Shown one piece after another: positions 43,241-54,783 of a DNA stretch of 64,000 nt. Each line of letters begins with the position of its first letter. Position 1 is the stretch's first letter. The DNA lies in NCBI RefSeq assembly GCF_902459465.1, contig NC_047081.1:7345883-7409882 (forward strand). The letters are read 5' to 3'. The translations under genes were made by a program, and so were the position numbers. The stretch comes from Asterias rubens. Taxonomy: Eukaryota > Echinodermata > Asteroidea > Forcipulatida > Asteriidae. The notes beneath the pieces were generated by a model, which was given only the letters and a program-made list of their open reading frames with translations, made no database searches and had not been told where the DNA came from.

Positions 43241-44142
43241 AAGGAACACGTTGCCTTTGATCGGTCGAGTTGGTCTTTGAAAAACGTGTGTAACCGTTTG
43301 TTATAAAATGCATAATGGTAGAAAGATGTTGTGATAATAGAATACAAAGATACACACAAACATGCCTCGAAATTGCACGGTTTTCCTTTTATCTCGTCAA
43401 CTAATTACACAGTTGGCCATTATGGGAGTCAAGACTCCCATAAGTAATTACTTTAATTAAAGTTAGTTCGCACAGTAAAATGAAATCCGTGCAATTTCGA
43501 GGCAAATTTGTGTGGATCATTGTATTCTACTTTTAAAACATCTGTCCAATGCATTTTATAAACGCCCTTGTCACACGAAGTTGTGTGCGTTTAGAGATGG
43601 TTGATTTCGAGACCTCAAGTTCTAATCTGACGTCTCGAAATCAAATTCGTGGAAAATTACTTCTCTCTCGAAAACTATGGCACTTCAGAGGGAGCCGTTT
43701 CTCACAATGTTTTATTACATCAACCTCTCCTCATTACTCGTCACCAAGAAAGGTTTTATGCTAATAAATAATTTTGAGTAATTACCAAAGTGTCCACTGC
43801 CTTTAAAGGCAGTGGACACTATTGGTAATTGTCAAAGACTAGCCTTCACAGTTGGTGTATCTCAACATATGCATAAAATAACTAACCTGTAAAAATTTGA
43901 GCTCAATCGGTCATAATCAGAGATAATCATGAAAGAAAAATAACCTTTGTCACCTGAAGTTGTGTGCGTTTAGATGGTTGATTTCGATACCTCAAGTTCT
44001 AAATCTGAGGTCTCGAAATCAAATTCGTGGAAAATTACTTCTTTCTCGAAAACTATGGCACTTCAGAGGGAGCCGTTTCTCACAATGTTTTATAAATGCT
44101 TTTTACAGACCAACTCGTCCGATCCAAAGGCAACGTGTTCCT
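43241..44142. mobile_element. MITE family B interrupted by two family A copies
   Basis: The outer ends are AAGGAACACGTTGCC (after TTAA, 43237-43240) and GGCAACGTGTTCCT (before TTAA, 44143-44146). At about 43560 it breaks off in GCATTTTATAAACG and resumes at about 44090 with TTTATAAATGCTTTTTACAG. Confidence 0.75.
43560..44094. mobile_element. Two partial family A MITEs meeting at one TTAA
   Basis: The first (43560-43800) lacks its left end and finishes GTGTCCACTGCCT. The second (43806-44094) starts AGGCAGTGGACACTATTGG and lacks its right end. They share the TTAA at 43802-43806, making a perfect 32-bp palindrome at 43789-43820. Confidence 0.75.
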
Positions 44143-44322
44143 TTAATGTGTCATGGTTTCCACACAAACTCAAGAGTTATAAAAGAACAGTTTTGCGGGT
44201 TTTGAGTTGTGACCCTTTTCACCAATCACAAGTTGACGTAAATCTAGTTTATGTTTTCATCATTAATTTTGAGCAGTGTACGAATCATTGTACATACAGG
44301 AAGCTTGTCCATACTCTCTTAA

Positions 44323-44766
44323 AGGCAGTGGACACTTTTGGTAATTTACTCAAACTCAAACTAATTATCAGCATAAAACCTCAAAATGGTAACGAGTAAT
44401 ACAGAGAGTTTGATAGTATAAAACATTGTGAGAAACGGCTCCCTCTGAAGTGACGTAGTTTTCGAGAAAGAGGTAACATTTTCCACTTGATTTCGAGACC
44501 TCCAGTTTATACTTCCAGTAATTCCAGTAATTTTCCACGAATTAGATTTTGAGACCTCAGATTTAGAATTAGAGGTCTCGAAATCAAGCATCTGAAAGCA
44601 CACAACTTTGTGTGACAAGGATGTTTTTTTTTTCTTTCATAGTTTATCTCACAACTTCGACCATCAATCGAGTTCACATTTTCACAGGTTTGCTTTTTAT
44701 GCATATGTTGAGATACACCAAGTGAGAGGACTGGTCCTTGACAATTACCAATAGTGTCCAGTGTCT
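44323..44766 (-). mobile_element. MITE family A with internal duplication
   Basis: TTAA (44319-44322), AGGCAGTGGACACTTTTGG; right end AGTGTCCAGTGTCT then TTAA (44767-44770). The TTTCCAC...GAGACCTC segment occurs twice (44487 and 44531). Confidence 0.75.
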
Positions 44767-45029
44767 TTAATGTAAAAGAGTGAAATAGCACTTAAAGAGC
44801 CATCATATTCGTCAGCAATTTCACGAAGGGCTAAAAAGTCCCCTGCAGCCAAAAATGTCTGTTTCGAGAAAACCGCGTTTTAAGTTTAGCTAATTTTGAA
44901 ACTACAAGTTGGTAGACTATTCGAAATTTAATCTTGGAATTTTTTACATGTCAGGGAAGAAGAGATCCTAAATCATACAAATCTGTTTCAATTTTGTCCC
45001 TAACATGTTTAATTAATGAGTAATTATTT

Positions 45030-45550
45030 AATTAACAAAATGTTCTTTTCGTGAAAACGTTACAAAACATGGTCTGCGTGCAGCACGTCGTGTATAAACT
45101 TTTTGGCTGTTCGTGAAAACGCAAAAAACGGAGCACCCACTTTTGGCACCTTGCCAAGGGATAATTACACGCGGTAGAGCAATACACTTTTCTGCACTTC
45201 GTGAAAACGCAATTCCGGGTGGTGCTTATTTTTTGTCCTTTTAAGTTTTTGGCTCGTCGTGAAAACGCAAAAGCCGGCGCGCTCATGAATGGCACTGTGC
45301 CAGCTTTACAATCAACGTGGTAAGGTATAACAAAACATTCCAAAAAGGTTTTTGGCTCTTCGTGAAAACATAATTCCAGGTTCTTGAGGTTTTTGTCATT
45401 CATCAAATTAGCGTAATTAGGAAACTACACAATTTTGAGACCTATAACTTTGTAAATAGTTAGATCCCGATCACAATAGTCAAATCCACCAAAAAAATCA
45501 AAATCAGTTTTTTATCGAATTTTAAGGTTTTTGGCCCTTCGTGAAATTGG
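45030..45550. repeat. Dispersed TTTTGGCTCNTCGTGAAAACGC repeats
   Basis: CGTGAAAACG or close forms recur at about 45050, 45112, 45200, 45259 and 45361, with a CGTGAAATTG variant near 45540, often preceded by TTTTTGGCT and followed by CAATTCCGG or CAAAAGCCGG. Spacing is irregular (60-180 bp). I do not know the family. Confidence 0.55.
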
Positions 45551-45745
45551 TGGATGTAGGACAACTCTTTTAGATTGAAGTTTGCATCTTTTTGAGTGAT
45601 TTTTCACTCTGTCCTGGAGTGAAACCCCTCTAAAAAAAGTTAATATACCACCTCTCTTTTTAAAGAGCCACATGAGGGACAGCTCGAAATGTAAAGAGTA
45701 GTGTTTTCCCTCTTTTACATAGTCGAAGTAGGCTCTATGGCTCTT
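45550..45745 (-). mobile_element. MITE family D, partial copy
   Basis: Inverted relative to 52232-52479: it shares GGACAACTCTTTTAGATTGA, TTTGCATCTTTTTGAG, GAGTGAAACCCCTCT, GGGACAGCTCGAAATGTAAA and CCTCTTTTACAT. Confidence 0.65.
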
Positions 45746-48479
45746 TTGTAAACATGTGTTGTCATACAGGTTGCATGATTCATTTCCATTGTTTTTATGC
45801 ATCAACGTAATAGTTGTGAATTCTCCTGGAATTGCTTCAAAGTTGTGGAGTACTCTTCTAGGCAAAAATAACCCTCAAAACAATTTGCATCCACATCACA
45901 ACATGAAAAGGACTTATTTTGGTAGCAGTGAACGTTCAAATTGGAAGGGACGGGGGGGCGTAACTCCCTCTTTTTGAACACAATTCGGATAACTCAATAG
46001 TTCGGGAAATCCCTTCTCGTTTTTTTTTTTACAATCTTAACTTGATAGGAAGTAAACCTTGATGCTTCACGGACTTTCCTGAAAGACCCCGGGCTGTAAT
46101 TCTAGGAAAGGCACTGTCACAAAGGACAACACAGTCGCATTGAACGTGATCATTATTGCGTTTACTGGTGGCAGGGAAATGAGTATAGCAGGCGAGACAA
46201 TGGTCACTTTTCCTGTAGTATTTATTACATGACGGTCGGGAATTGATTAGTACAGATCTATACGTCAGATGTTTCATTTGCACATCAATATTATGGTTGT
46301 GGTTTATTCACTTTTAATATATTAAGTAGCTAGCCTAATTTTTATACAAAACCTTAAATTAATGTGCAAGTTTTGAACGAATAATAATGTCCGCACCACG
46401 AACAAAAAACAAACCACAATATTTAAGTTTCCAATACTGGAAAAATAATAAGCATGACTAATCGTAATGTTCGCCTATAATTGTTAATAAAAAAAATATA
46501 ACAATAATGGGATATATATTTTGTTTAAGCATAAGGTTTACTTCTGGTAATTATTGTAAACAAAACAAACAAATAAAAAACAAACAGTTTCCTCACTTGG
46601 TGTATTCCATCATTATATGCATGAAATAACGCACAAACGAATTGGGCCCATTGGTCGTTGTAGTTGCGAACGAAAACAAAACTTGCAGCTTAGAAATGTG
46701 TGCTTCTCAGGTGAGAAACGCTTTGTATATCCCTGAAGCTTTTCTTTGGGATTCACCTTATTGGGGAAAATGTTTACCTAGAAAACTACCACTTCAAATA
46801 GGTGTCGTCACTGTTCTATAATATCAACAGCTCTCTTATGCGCTTATGCGTTTATGTTCAATAACGTTGCACGCTGCTTGACGTAGGTCCTGTATCCTCC
46901 TTATAGCCACAATGTGTTTATCAAAAAGCCCATGCTTCATTGATCGAGAGATCCTTTGAGATTTGTCTAAATTCTGCAACACAGGAAGCGTGGCAACAAT
47001 ACAATAAACCAACAATTAAAAAAACATTGTATGTTGGAGTTATTAATTTTATATACAGCGCCCTCTAGTGTTGGGTTATGCTTGACGGTTGGGTCGTGTA
47101 TCACAATACTCCTGTAGGTTCACTATCATTTTGATTTCTTGAAATCTTCTTGAAAAACACAGTAACAACTCAAAGATAACAAAACGATCCCTTTTACTCT
47201 CGAAACTATGAAACAAGAAACTCTAGTTTCAGGTTTCGAAATGGTCAATATTATAAAGTGGAGTCAATTCTTGGAACTTTCATGTTTTAGACAAAAGGGA
47301 AAAACCCTTGAAATCAAACCAGAGCCTTTTGGGGGGTAGGCCTACGGAGGTAATAATATTTAGCAGGGATTGGATCTAACATCCGCAGTTTATATTTTAC
47401 AGCAAAGGAAGCGTAGCATGGCTGGACTTATTTTAATAAATATCCGACTGAATTCCTTGAATCGGAAGTACACCTGAAGGATGCTTTCAGTTTTGGGTAT
47501 TTTTTTTTATACAAAAATCAACGTCTTGTAAAGAAAGAAAACTAGTCCTATAATTGAAAAAAGTATGCATTTGTTAGTAATAACAACACAATAATAGACC
47601 TGATTCCATTAAGACCCCAAAACCTTTTCAATACCTTTTCAATTTTGAAAGTTTCCTAAAGTTTCGAAACTAAACTTGTTATTTTATGCTTATGTTGGGA
47701 TACACCAAGTGAGAAGACTGGTCTTTGACAATATTAACAAACGTGTACCTTTCCTTTAAAAACGTTTGGACTGCTGAAGATGGCGTCCCCCTTATTTTTT
47801 GTTTCCCCTTTTTTTCTGGGTGGGGGGGGGGGGGTGAGGGAGGGGGAGGGGTATTTATGATAGACCGGAAGCTGGATTTTTTTATGATAAAAATGGAGGG
47901 TGGCCATTTTATTGCGACATAATACTGACTAAGTAAATAGGACAGATAGAAGATGATTTAATCTCTGTGTGTATTGTACAAGTAAGGTCAAGCAATGGAA
48001 TGTTTGCCCATTGGCTAGGATGGGATTATCTCTCGTGCAATCTGAATGTAATTGTCACAAGCTACCACCATTACAATGGTTGTATAGGTTGTTCTTTCAG
48101 AGTCTATCTATACTTCGGTATGCGGAATTAACATAGCTACAAGAGTTATCGCAAACTTTTAACTTTGTTGGAGGAAGGGGAGGGGGAATTAGCTCTTAAA
48201 ATTACCGATTTGTGTCTGCTTTCTGTATGTGAATCGTGGCTGGGTGGTCTACTGCGTTGGGTTCAGACTATGTTTCAATCATCATTTGGATCATGATAGC
48301 TACACCAATATTTTCAGTGGTTGCTCTAAATCCAATTTTAGTTTCACCAAGGAAGGGCGAGTTTGTTCAAGAAATTCATAATTAAAAGTTTAGATAGTTA
48401 TGGGGGCCATGATTGCTGAAGTGCAATCTGGGTGGAAATCTGTGCTGGGCCGGCAGCACAGTGTAATTTTGCCTAGAGT
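45746..48479. other. Intergenic, repeats and G runs, no gene recognised
   Basis: Degraded family A fragments lie at about 46590-46860 and 47670-47755 (TTATTTTATGCTTATGTTGG, AGACTGGTCTTTGACAAT). A G run occurs at 47822-47834. No frame has a recognisable domain. Confidence 0.45.
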
Positions 48480-48720
48480 GCTGGGCGAAATTTTGTTCGT
48501 CTGGACATTGCTCTTTAACCATAACTGCTTCTCTTAACCCAGGTGTATAAGTAGGAACCTGCTGAGAGGCCTGAAACAGTAATGTGTTTAACACTTGGCG
48601 CTCATTTAAGCTGCTTGGGTTGTGTGCCCCCAAGAGTTGAGAAAGTTTGGGGAATGATCTAAAAGAATGCCCGACGAACAGGGATAATAATAATTTCGAT
48701 TTTTGTTTTACCAATTCCCG
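48480..48720 (+). mobile_element. SINE-like repeat, second copy
   Basis: ACTGCTTCTCTTAACCCAGG...AGTTGAGAAAGTTTGGGGAA matches 9405-9660 along its body. The head and tail are eroded. Confidence 0.45.
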
Positions 48721-48884
48721 AGCTCTGTGAACAAAATCACATGCATTTATACTTGGGTTGGATTCGGAGCCACGATCTTGTCAAATAGCAGTGTATAACC
48801 AACCAGCCCACTGATAGTGCCCAGACAAAGCTTGGGTAAGTACTGAACATTAGTGCGAACACACATCGATGTATTATGGGTTAA

Positions 48885-49262
48885 AGGCAGTGGACACCAT
48901 TGGTAATTGTCAAAGACTAGCCTTCAAAGTTGGTGTATCTCAACATTATGCATACAATAACAAACATGTGAAATTTCAGCTCAATCGGTCATCGAAGTTG
49001 CGAGATAATAATGAAAGAAAAATAACCCTTGTCACACGAAGTTGTGTGCCTTTAGATGGTTGATTTCGAGACCTCAAATTCTAAACTTGAGGTCTCGAAA
49101 CCAAATTCGTGGAAAATTACTTCTTTCTCGAAAACTATGGCACTTCAGAGGGAGCCGTTTCTAACAATGTTTTATACCGTCAACCTCTCCCAATTACTCG
49201 TCACCAAGAAAGGTTTTATGCCAATAATTATTTTGAGTAATTACCAATAGTGTCCACTGCCT
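48885..49262 (+). mobile_element. MITE family A, full length
   Basis: TTAA (48881-48884), AGGCAGTGGACACCATTGG; right end ATAGTGTCCACTGCCT, TTAA (49263-49266). The central hairpin GAGACCTCAAATTC/TGAGGTCTC is intact. Confidence 0.88.
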
Positions 49263-50054
49263 TTAAACCAAAATGAATGTTATTTTGTTTATCCCTGGTG
49301 CAAATTTCCACCCATTAGAGATAGTATTGCTCTGATGAAACGACTTGATCTAGCTTCATAGAATAATAACATGTGCGAAGAACCAACATTTTTTTAAATT
49401 TTCTGATTTATTGTTAATGTTGAATAGTTAATGCTGACTCTATTTCATTCCTGTATGTTCACGAATCACATCTGTCTTTCACCTGTTGATAGTTTGCTCA
49501 ATAAAAAAGGCAAACTCATCGGTCATGTGTATACATGCATTTTAGACTGCCGGTTTTAATACTCTTTAAAATATATCGAACAAATCAATTAGCCATAGTT
49601 GGTCTTTCGTTCTTTCTTTTTGGTGTAAATGACAGGTGTGGATGGGAACGGTCACTGTGCAGTAAGTTGCGCTACCATAAAGTTACAGCCCCAGATCCGT
49701 TTGAAGTTCCCATCGCAGGAGATTGATTTTTGTTTCGGTAAATAATGGCAAAAAGCTGTAACTGCACAATATTATGTGAACATTTTCGTTTCACAATCTG
49801 ATAATGATAGTTTGTTCAATTAAACAGATGTAATTGATGAGCCTGTGACATTAAAAAAAATATTAAGTATTATGATAGCAAGCCCAGTCCGGTACTCTAA
49901 CCCATGGTGGGCATGCTACATTTTAAAAGACTGAGTGCAGGGTTAATCGAAATGTTTAAGTTGATAATTGCCAATCTGAAAGGTCAATATTAAATTATTA
50001 ATAAAATAATTCGAACATTAATCGGAAGCTCTGAGCAAATAATGCGCAAATTTT

Positions 50055-50288
50055 GGACGTATCGTGTACGTACATGATAAGTTTGGACTTATCGTGTCCG
50101 TACATGGAAAGTTTGGACTTATGGTGTACGTACATAATAAGTGACTTATGGTGTACGTACATAATAAGTTTTGACTTATTTTGTACGTCCATGATAAGTT
50201 TGACTTATCGTGTATGTACGTAATAAGTGTGGACTTATCGTGTACGTACATTGTAAGTTTGGACTTATTGTGTACGTACACGATAAGG
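50055..50288. repeat. ~31-bp minisatellite with palindromic GTACGTAC
   Basis: Seven to eight copies of GTGTACGTACATGATAAG and TTTGGACTTATC. Each contains GTACGTAC and ACTTATC/GATAAGT, so single units can fold. Not a CRISPR: unit-to-unit spacing is all repeat, with no unique spacers. Confidence 0.8.
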
Positions 50289-50727
50289 GAGAATTTGTTC
50301 TATTCATGGGGCGGCAAAACGCTTCCGTAGTTAAGAGCTAATTCATTTGTTTTTGTTTTTAGTTATCGCCCAACTACAAAGCCAGACGGCCACTTCGGGG
50401 AGAGGGTTACAGACTTGCTTTTTTTACGTATATCATTTTATGTGTGTTTATCTGTGTATGTCTATGCTTGTTTGCCTTTTTAAATTGTTTAGTGATTTGT
50501 ATTATCTTCTGTGCTTTTTTATATGCCCCCTCTTGCCTTGCCTAAATGATTTGGGCTGTCAAACTAAAGCAACTGTTTTACAAGGGACACACTGCCACGT
50601 ATACCCCCTTTACAGTCGAAAACATTGGTATCATCGATCCACTATTTAAGCCTGTTTAGCAGAATGAGCTATACCTTCTCAACTTTTTACGAAGAAATTT
50701 TGGTTAACTTCCCTGCTCAAGGGAACA

Positions 50728-50775
50728 AATATCATGACCGGGATTCGAACCCACACTCTGCAGCTGACATCACCA
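50728..50775 (-). mobile_element. tRNA-like fragment
   Basis: The minus strand AGTGTGGGTTCGAATCCCGG is a strong B box. No A box at proper spacing is evident, so this is only a fragment. Confidence 0.4.
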
Positions 50776-51672
50776 GAAAATAACAACTTGATGAAGAGAA
50801 TCTCCTCCGGCTTTTGAGTATCATCACGTCAATTGTTAGCTGTGTAGAGACAAACAACTTCGATTGCATGCTCTGATCTTCTACCGTCATAGTCACTCCT
50901 GAAGACAATGTGCTTATTGATCGCAACGTCGAGTTCTTAACAGAGTCTACACAAATATTGATGTCAAGTGATGTTTACAATCACCACCGCAGCTTCCCCT
51001 ACTTCAAGAGTCTTGTTAAGCAATCAGACCGTCCCGTACAATGGAATCAAATTTAGACTTTTGAAGAGGGCCCAAAGTTCCACCCTAATATAATATTGAT
51101 GTTTGATGACGTCAGCGGAATCTTTTCAAAGACAATTTCAAAGTTAATAATTGTAACTTATTGTTTTGATTTAACTTTTTGACATTTCAGTTTTGTTTAT
51201 CATAACTTTCGTCATCACAAAGAGTAAAGTACAAAATTGATAACACACACAGCAGTGTGACCATTTTAGTGATTGCTACGTGACTTATACCATGTCTGAT
51301 TTTAGGCAGAGGGTATCCCCAAAACACCCTTCCCCAAAATTATATCCATCTTACTGAATCTGCACGTTTTTCCTCTTGAAGAGACACGTACCCCCTTAAA
51401 ATCCTTTGAAGAATTCCTGATGTTCCACGTACGCAATGAAGACACAGGTGGGAGGGGGAGACCGTGCCCCGCATCGAACACAAAATAACATTACTGATTT
51501 TAATTTTGTGTATAAAGGTATAGGTTTCATCAACTTAAAAATGTTGCCTCCCCCATACCTGGCCCAATGTCATCTCACCAAGTGTTGTCTTGATGTATCT
51601 TAACTTTTCTGATGTGAATTTAATTTTATATACCAAATCAAAAAGAAATTTATTGAAGAGCTATCCTATTAA

Positions 51673-51947
51673 AGGCAGTGGACACTATTGGGAACTACTC
51701 AACATAATGATTAGCATAAAACTTTACTTGGTAACGAGTAATGGGGGAGAGGTTGATAGTATAAAACATTAATTGAGAAACGGCTCCCCCTGAAGTAACC
51801 TAGTTTTCGAGAAAGAAGTAATTTTCCACGAATTAGATTTTGAGACCTCAGATTTAGAATTAGAGGTCTCGAAATTAAGCATCAGAAAGCACACAACTTC
51901 GTGTGACAAGGATGTTTTTTCTTTCATTATTATTTCGCAACTTCAAT
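51673..51947 (-). mobile_element. MITE family A, truncated right end
   Basis: TTAA (51669-51672), AGGCAGTGGACACTATTGG, ordinary interior to ATTATTATTTCGCAACTTCA, then unrelated sequence. Confidence 0.72.
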
Positions 51948-52231
51948 TCATAATCTTGATAAACACTTAACTACCTGATTATTGTCGATGGGATCCAAAG
52001 TCGAGATTGATGTTATTATACACAACAAAGTCACGGGATTTATTGTTTGTTTGTTTTGAGGTTGGTTCCGGTAATTCACTTTGCACATGTTGGGATGGGA
52101 AGTCCCTCGATAATGTGATTTTCATTTTGGGAGTGCAAAGACAACATCTCATGTTTGTAATTGTAATCCAATTTCTGTGGTGCATGCAGGGGATGGTAGG
52201 GGATAGTTTGAACATAATTTTATAGCAAACA

Positions 52232-52479
52232 TACTCTCTACATGTAAAAGAGTGAAATACACCACTCTTTACATTTCGAGCTGTCCTCCATACGGTTTTT
52301 CAAAAAGGGTGGTGGTTATTTCACTCTTTTAGAGAGGGGTTTCACTCCAGGAGAGAGTGAAAAATCCCTCAAAAAGATGCAAAATTCAATCTTAAAGAGC
52401 GGAAGACCACTCGAAAAAGAGTTGTCCTTCATATGGCTCTTCAAAGAGTGCTTTTTCACTCTTGTACATTAAGAGAGTA
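52232..52479. mobile_element. MITE family D, full length (248 bp)
   Basis: TACTCTCTACATGTAAAAGA at the left and CTTGTACATTAAGAGAGTA at the right are inverted repeats. The interior has two further GAGTGAAA/TTTCACTC pairs, so the whole element can fold. Confidence 0.78.
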
Positions 52480-53225
52480 CCTAGATAGCTATTACAAGGA
52501 AGGTGCAGCACGAGATATGTTCACATTGTCACATTATTCTTAAAGCTATACAAAGTTGTTTAAAGATCCTTTCATTTTGCAACTTTTAGTTTTGTAATAC
52601 TTCCTGAAAAAAAAAAAAAAAAATGAATTGATAATTTTTAACCTTGTCCCGTCCAGAAAAGCATTTTTTACACCATGATTTTGATGAGACAATTTGATAG
52701 TGATAATGTTAAAGGTGCTATACAGGATTCGTTAGAGCCAAAGAAATGAACAGCGTTCATCACTAAATTTTGCGTAATCAACCAAATACATGAATAACAA
52801 AAAATTAATATGCAACATTTTCAGCTTTTGTATCCCTAGGTTGCAACAACCAAAACCAGATGTTAATTTAATAGGTTTAAACAATGAGTGATTTCAGAGG
52901 AATTATTTCATAGACAAAATGTTTTATGAACTTCATTTCCAGAAACTTTCGGACTTAAATTTAACAATGATGTTTTTATCATTGATACATCAATCATGTC
53001 AAATACCATCACCTTATGGGGCGAGATTGTAAAATCAGAAAAAGAACGTCATACAGTCAGGACACATTACTTTAGTTAAGAAAAAATACAAAATACAAAA
53101 GTTCAATCAAATCAAAATAAAATCACAAAACGGTGAAACTGTAAAGGGCAAGCAAACAGTTGAACAAAATGAAGATCGAGATAAATATTTATCAGAATGT
53201 TGGATTATTGTCGAATAAACTATCC

Positions 53226-53532
53226 CATTTTCCAACATATGAATAAAATTAAAAATCTAGTCGTGAACATTTGGACGCAATAGTTAATCGAAGTTGCAAG
53301 ATATCTGAAAGAGAAAATACACTTATCTCTGTACTACATACAGTTTGTATGCTTTCAAATGCCTGCCCGAAATCTTTGAGAGTGAGAAATAACCCCCTTC
53401 TCAAAAAACTACATTACTCCAGAGGGAGCCGTTTCTCGCAATGTTTTATATACTATCATTAGCTCTCCATTGCTCGTTACCTGTGTTTTTATGCTAACAA
53501 ATATTACATGTATGTGAGTAGTTACCAATAGT
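53226..53532 (+). mobile_element. MITE family A, old fragment
   Basis: AACATATGAATAAAATTAAA, GAGGGAGCCGTTTCTCGCAA and GTAGTTACCAATAGTGTACA are in family order; both ends are eroded. Confidence 0.5.
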
Positions 53533-54469
53533 GTACAAGCTCGTTTAACACACACAATAATATCATTATTTGCTTTGGTTAGATTACACAACGGAAGTCG
53601 ATAAAGCCTTAAGTATATAAAACAGAAGTAGGATAATCGTTTCTCACAATACAAAATTAATAACCCATCTACGGAAAACTTAATACAATCATTCAATCAA
53701 TGGTTAATCATTGCATAACTTTACTAGGCCAATGAATAAATTAACCTTATTAACCGTTATTATTAATTGTGAAATATAACAATACAGCTCGATTTGCAGT
53801 ATGTATAGGATACATTATGCAAATTCGTGTAAAAATGCCTCAAAACATTATAACACCGCATGATATAAAAACATACCAGCGATAAATAATCATAATTTTG
53901 ATTTTACCCACAATAAATTAATAAATTTGTGTTAAAACAAAAATTATCACTATGTTTTCAAATAATAAATCAGCACGTCTTCAGTTTTGTTTTGTCCCCA
54001 AGTTAAAAAAATGTATAATGCAAAAACCTATGTATAGATAAACTCAAATCAAAGTAAAGAACAAATTGTCTTTGAAATTCGTATATATAAAATAAAATGC
54101 ACTTCTTCTTCTTCTTCTTCTTCTATTTTCATTCATTTATTTATAACGGTCATTATGGAAGTTAACCACATTTTAATCCTCCCTGAAGTCAAATCATTCC
54201 CCAGTCGTTTCACACTCGGATTTCCCTGCTATTATATAGCCTTTAATGTCCTTCAACAGTTTGACTACATTCAACACTTCGTGAATACCCCCAGCGCACC
54301 GCTTGCATTGTGCATTGCTTTTTTTATAAGCACCATTATCTAATTCAATTGTGTCGTCACGAGCACGTGTCCATTCAATAGCGATTCATTCATAAAAATC
54401 TCTTCCGGACCTCCGGAAGCGCCTCACAAGAGCTACCGCCCGTTTTACCTTATATGGTATACACTCTCC
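53533..54469. other. AT-rich spacer upstream of the IRF promoter
   Basis: (CTT)n at 54105-54124. CTCTTCCGGACCTCCGGAAG near 54400-54420 places two inverted CCGGA (ETS-type) motifs close together. No gene is recognised. Confidence 0.45.
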
Positions 54470-54783
54470 AGCCGACCAATCAGCGCCGGTGGGAACTCCG
54501 CAACGGCTATGAATATGCAACGGATTAGGGTGAAGTTCACGTTACGTCGACCGATCTTATCAATGGGATTGTATTTATAGCACGGGGAACTCTATGATGG
54601 GCGGGCTTAGTTTCTGAAGTGGCTACAAAGCTGGGACGGGGATAGCCGTATAAAAGCGGGATTCCTTCTGTATACTCACTGTGTCTATGTGACTCATAGT
54701 GAGCGGTGGTGTTAGTGCTCCTGGCTCTCGGCTCATTTCCTTGGAACATTATCTACACTTACTTCTCTTTTCACCAACTTGAG
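54470..54783 (+). promoter_or_regulatory. TATA promoter and noncoding exon 1, probably of the IRF gene
   Basis: CCAAT (54476-54480), GGGAACTCC (54491-54499) and GGGGAACTCT (54584-54593), both NF-kB-like, GGGCGGG (54599-54605), and a clear TATAAAAG (54649-54656). An initiator-like TCACTGT is at about 54677, then TGACTCA (AP-1, 54690-54696). The presumed exon (about 54678-54783) ends GAG|GTAAGA, a strong donor. The next compatible acceptor is at 58147, at the IRF coding exon. Linkage is inferred from position; vertebrate IRF1 also has a noncoding first exon. Confidence 0.5.

Noticed and set aside
43960-44399. 141-codon frame and the many similar [16 protein letters not shown]-type frames elsewhere
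   Set aside because: The same peptide recurs wherever a family A MITE occurs; it is translated transposon, not a gene family.
50055-50288. CRISPR-like array
   Set aside because: No unique spacers; a continuous minisatellite in an animal genome.
54537-54749. 70-codon minus-strand frame over the TATA promoter
   Set aside because: No homology; the plus-strand promoter elements and splice donor explain the region better.
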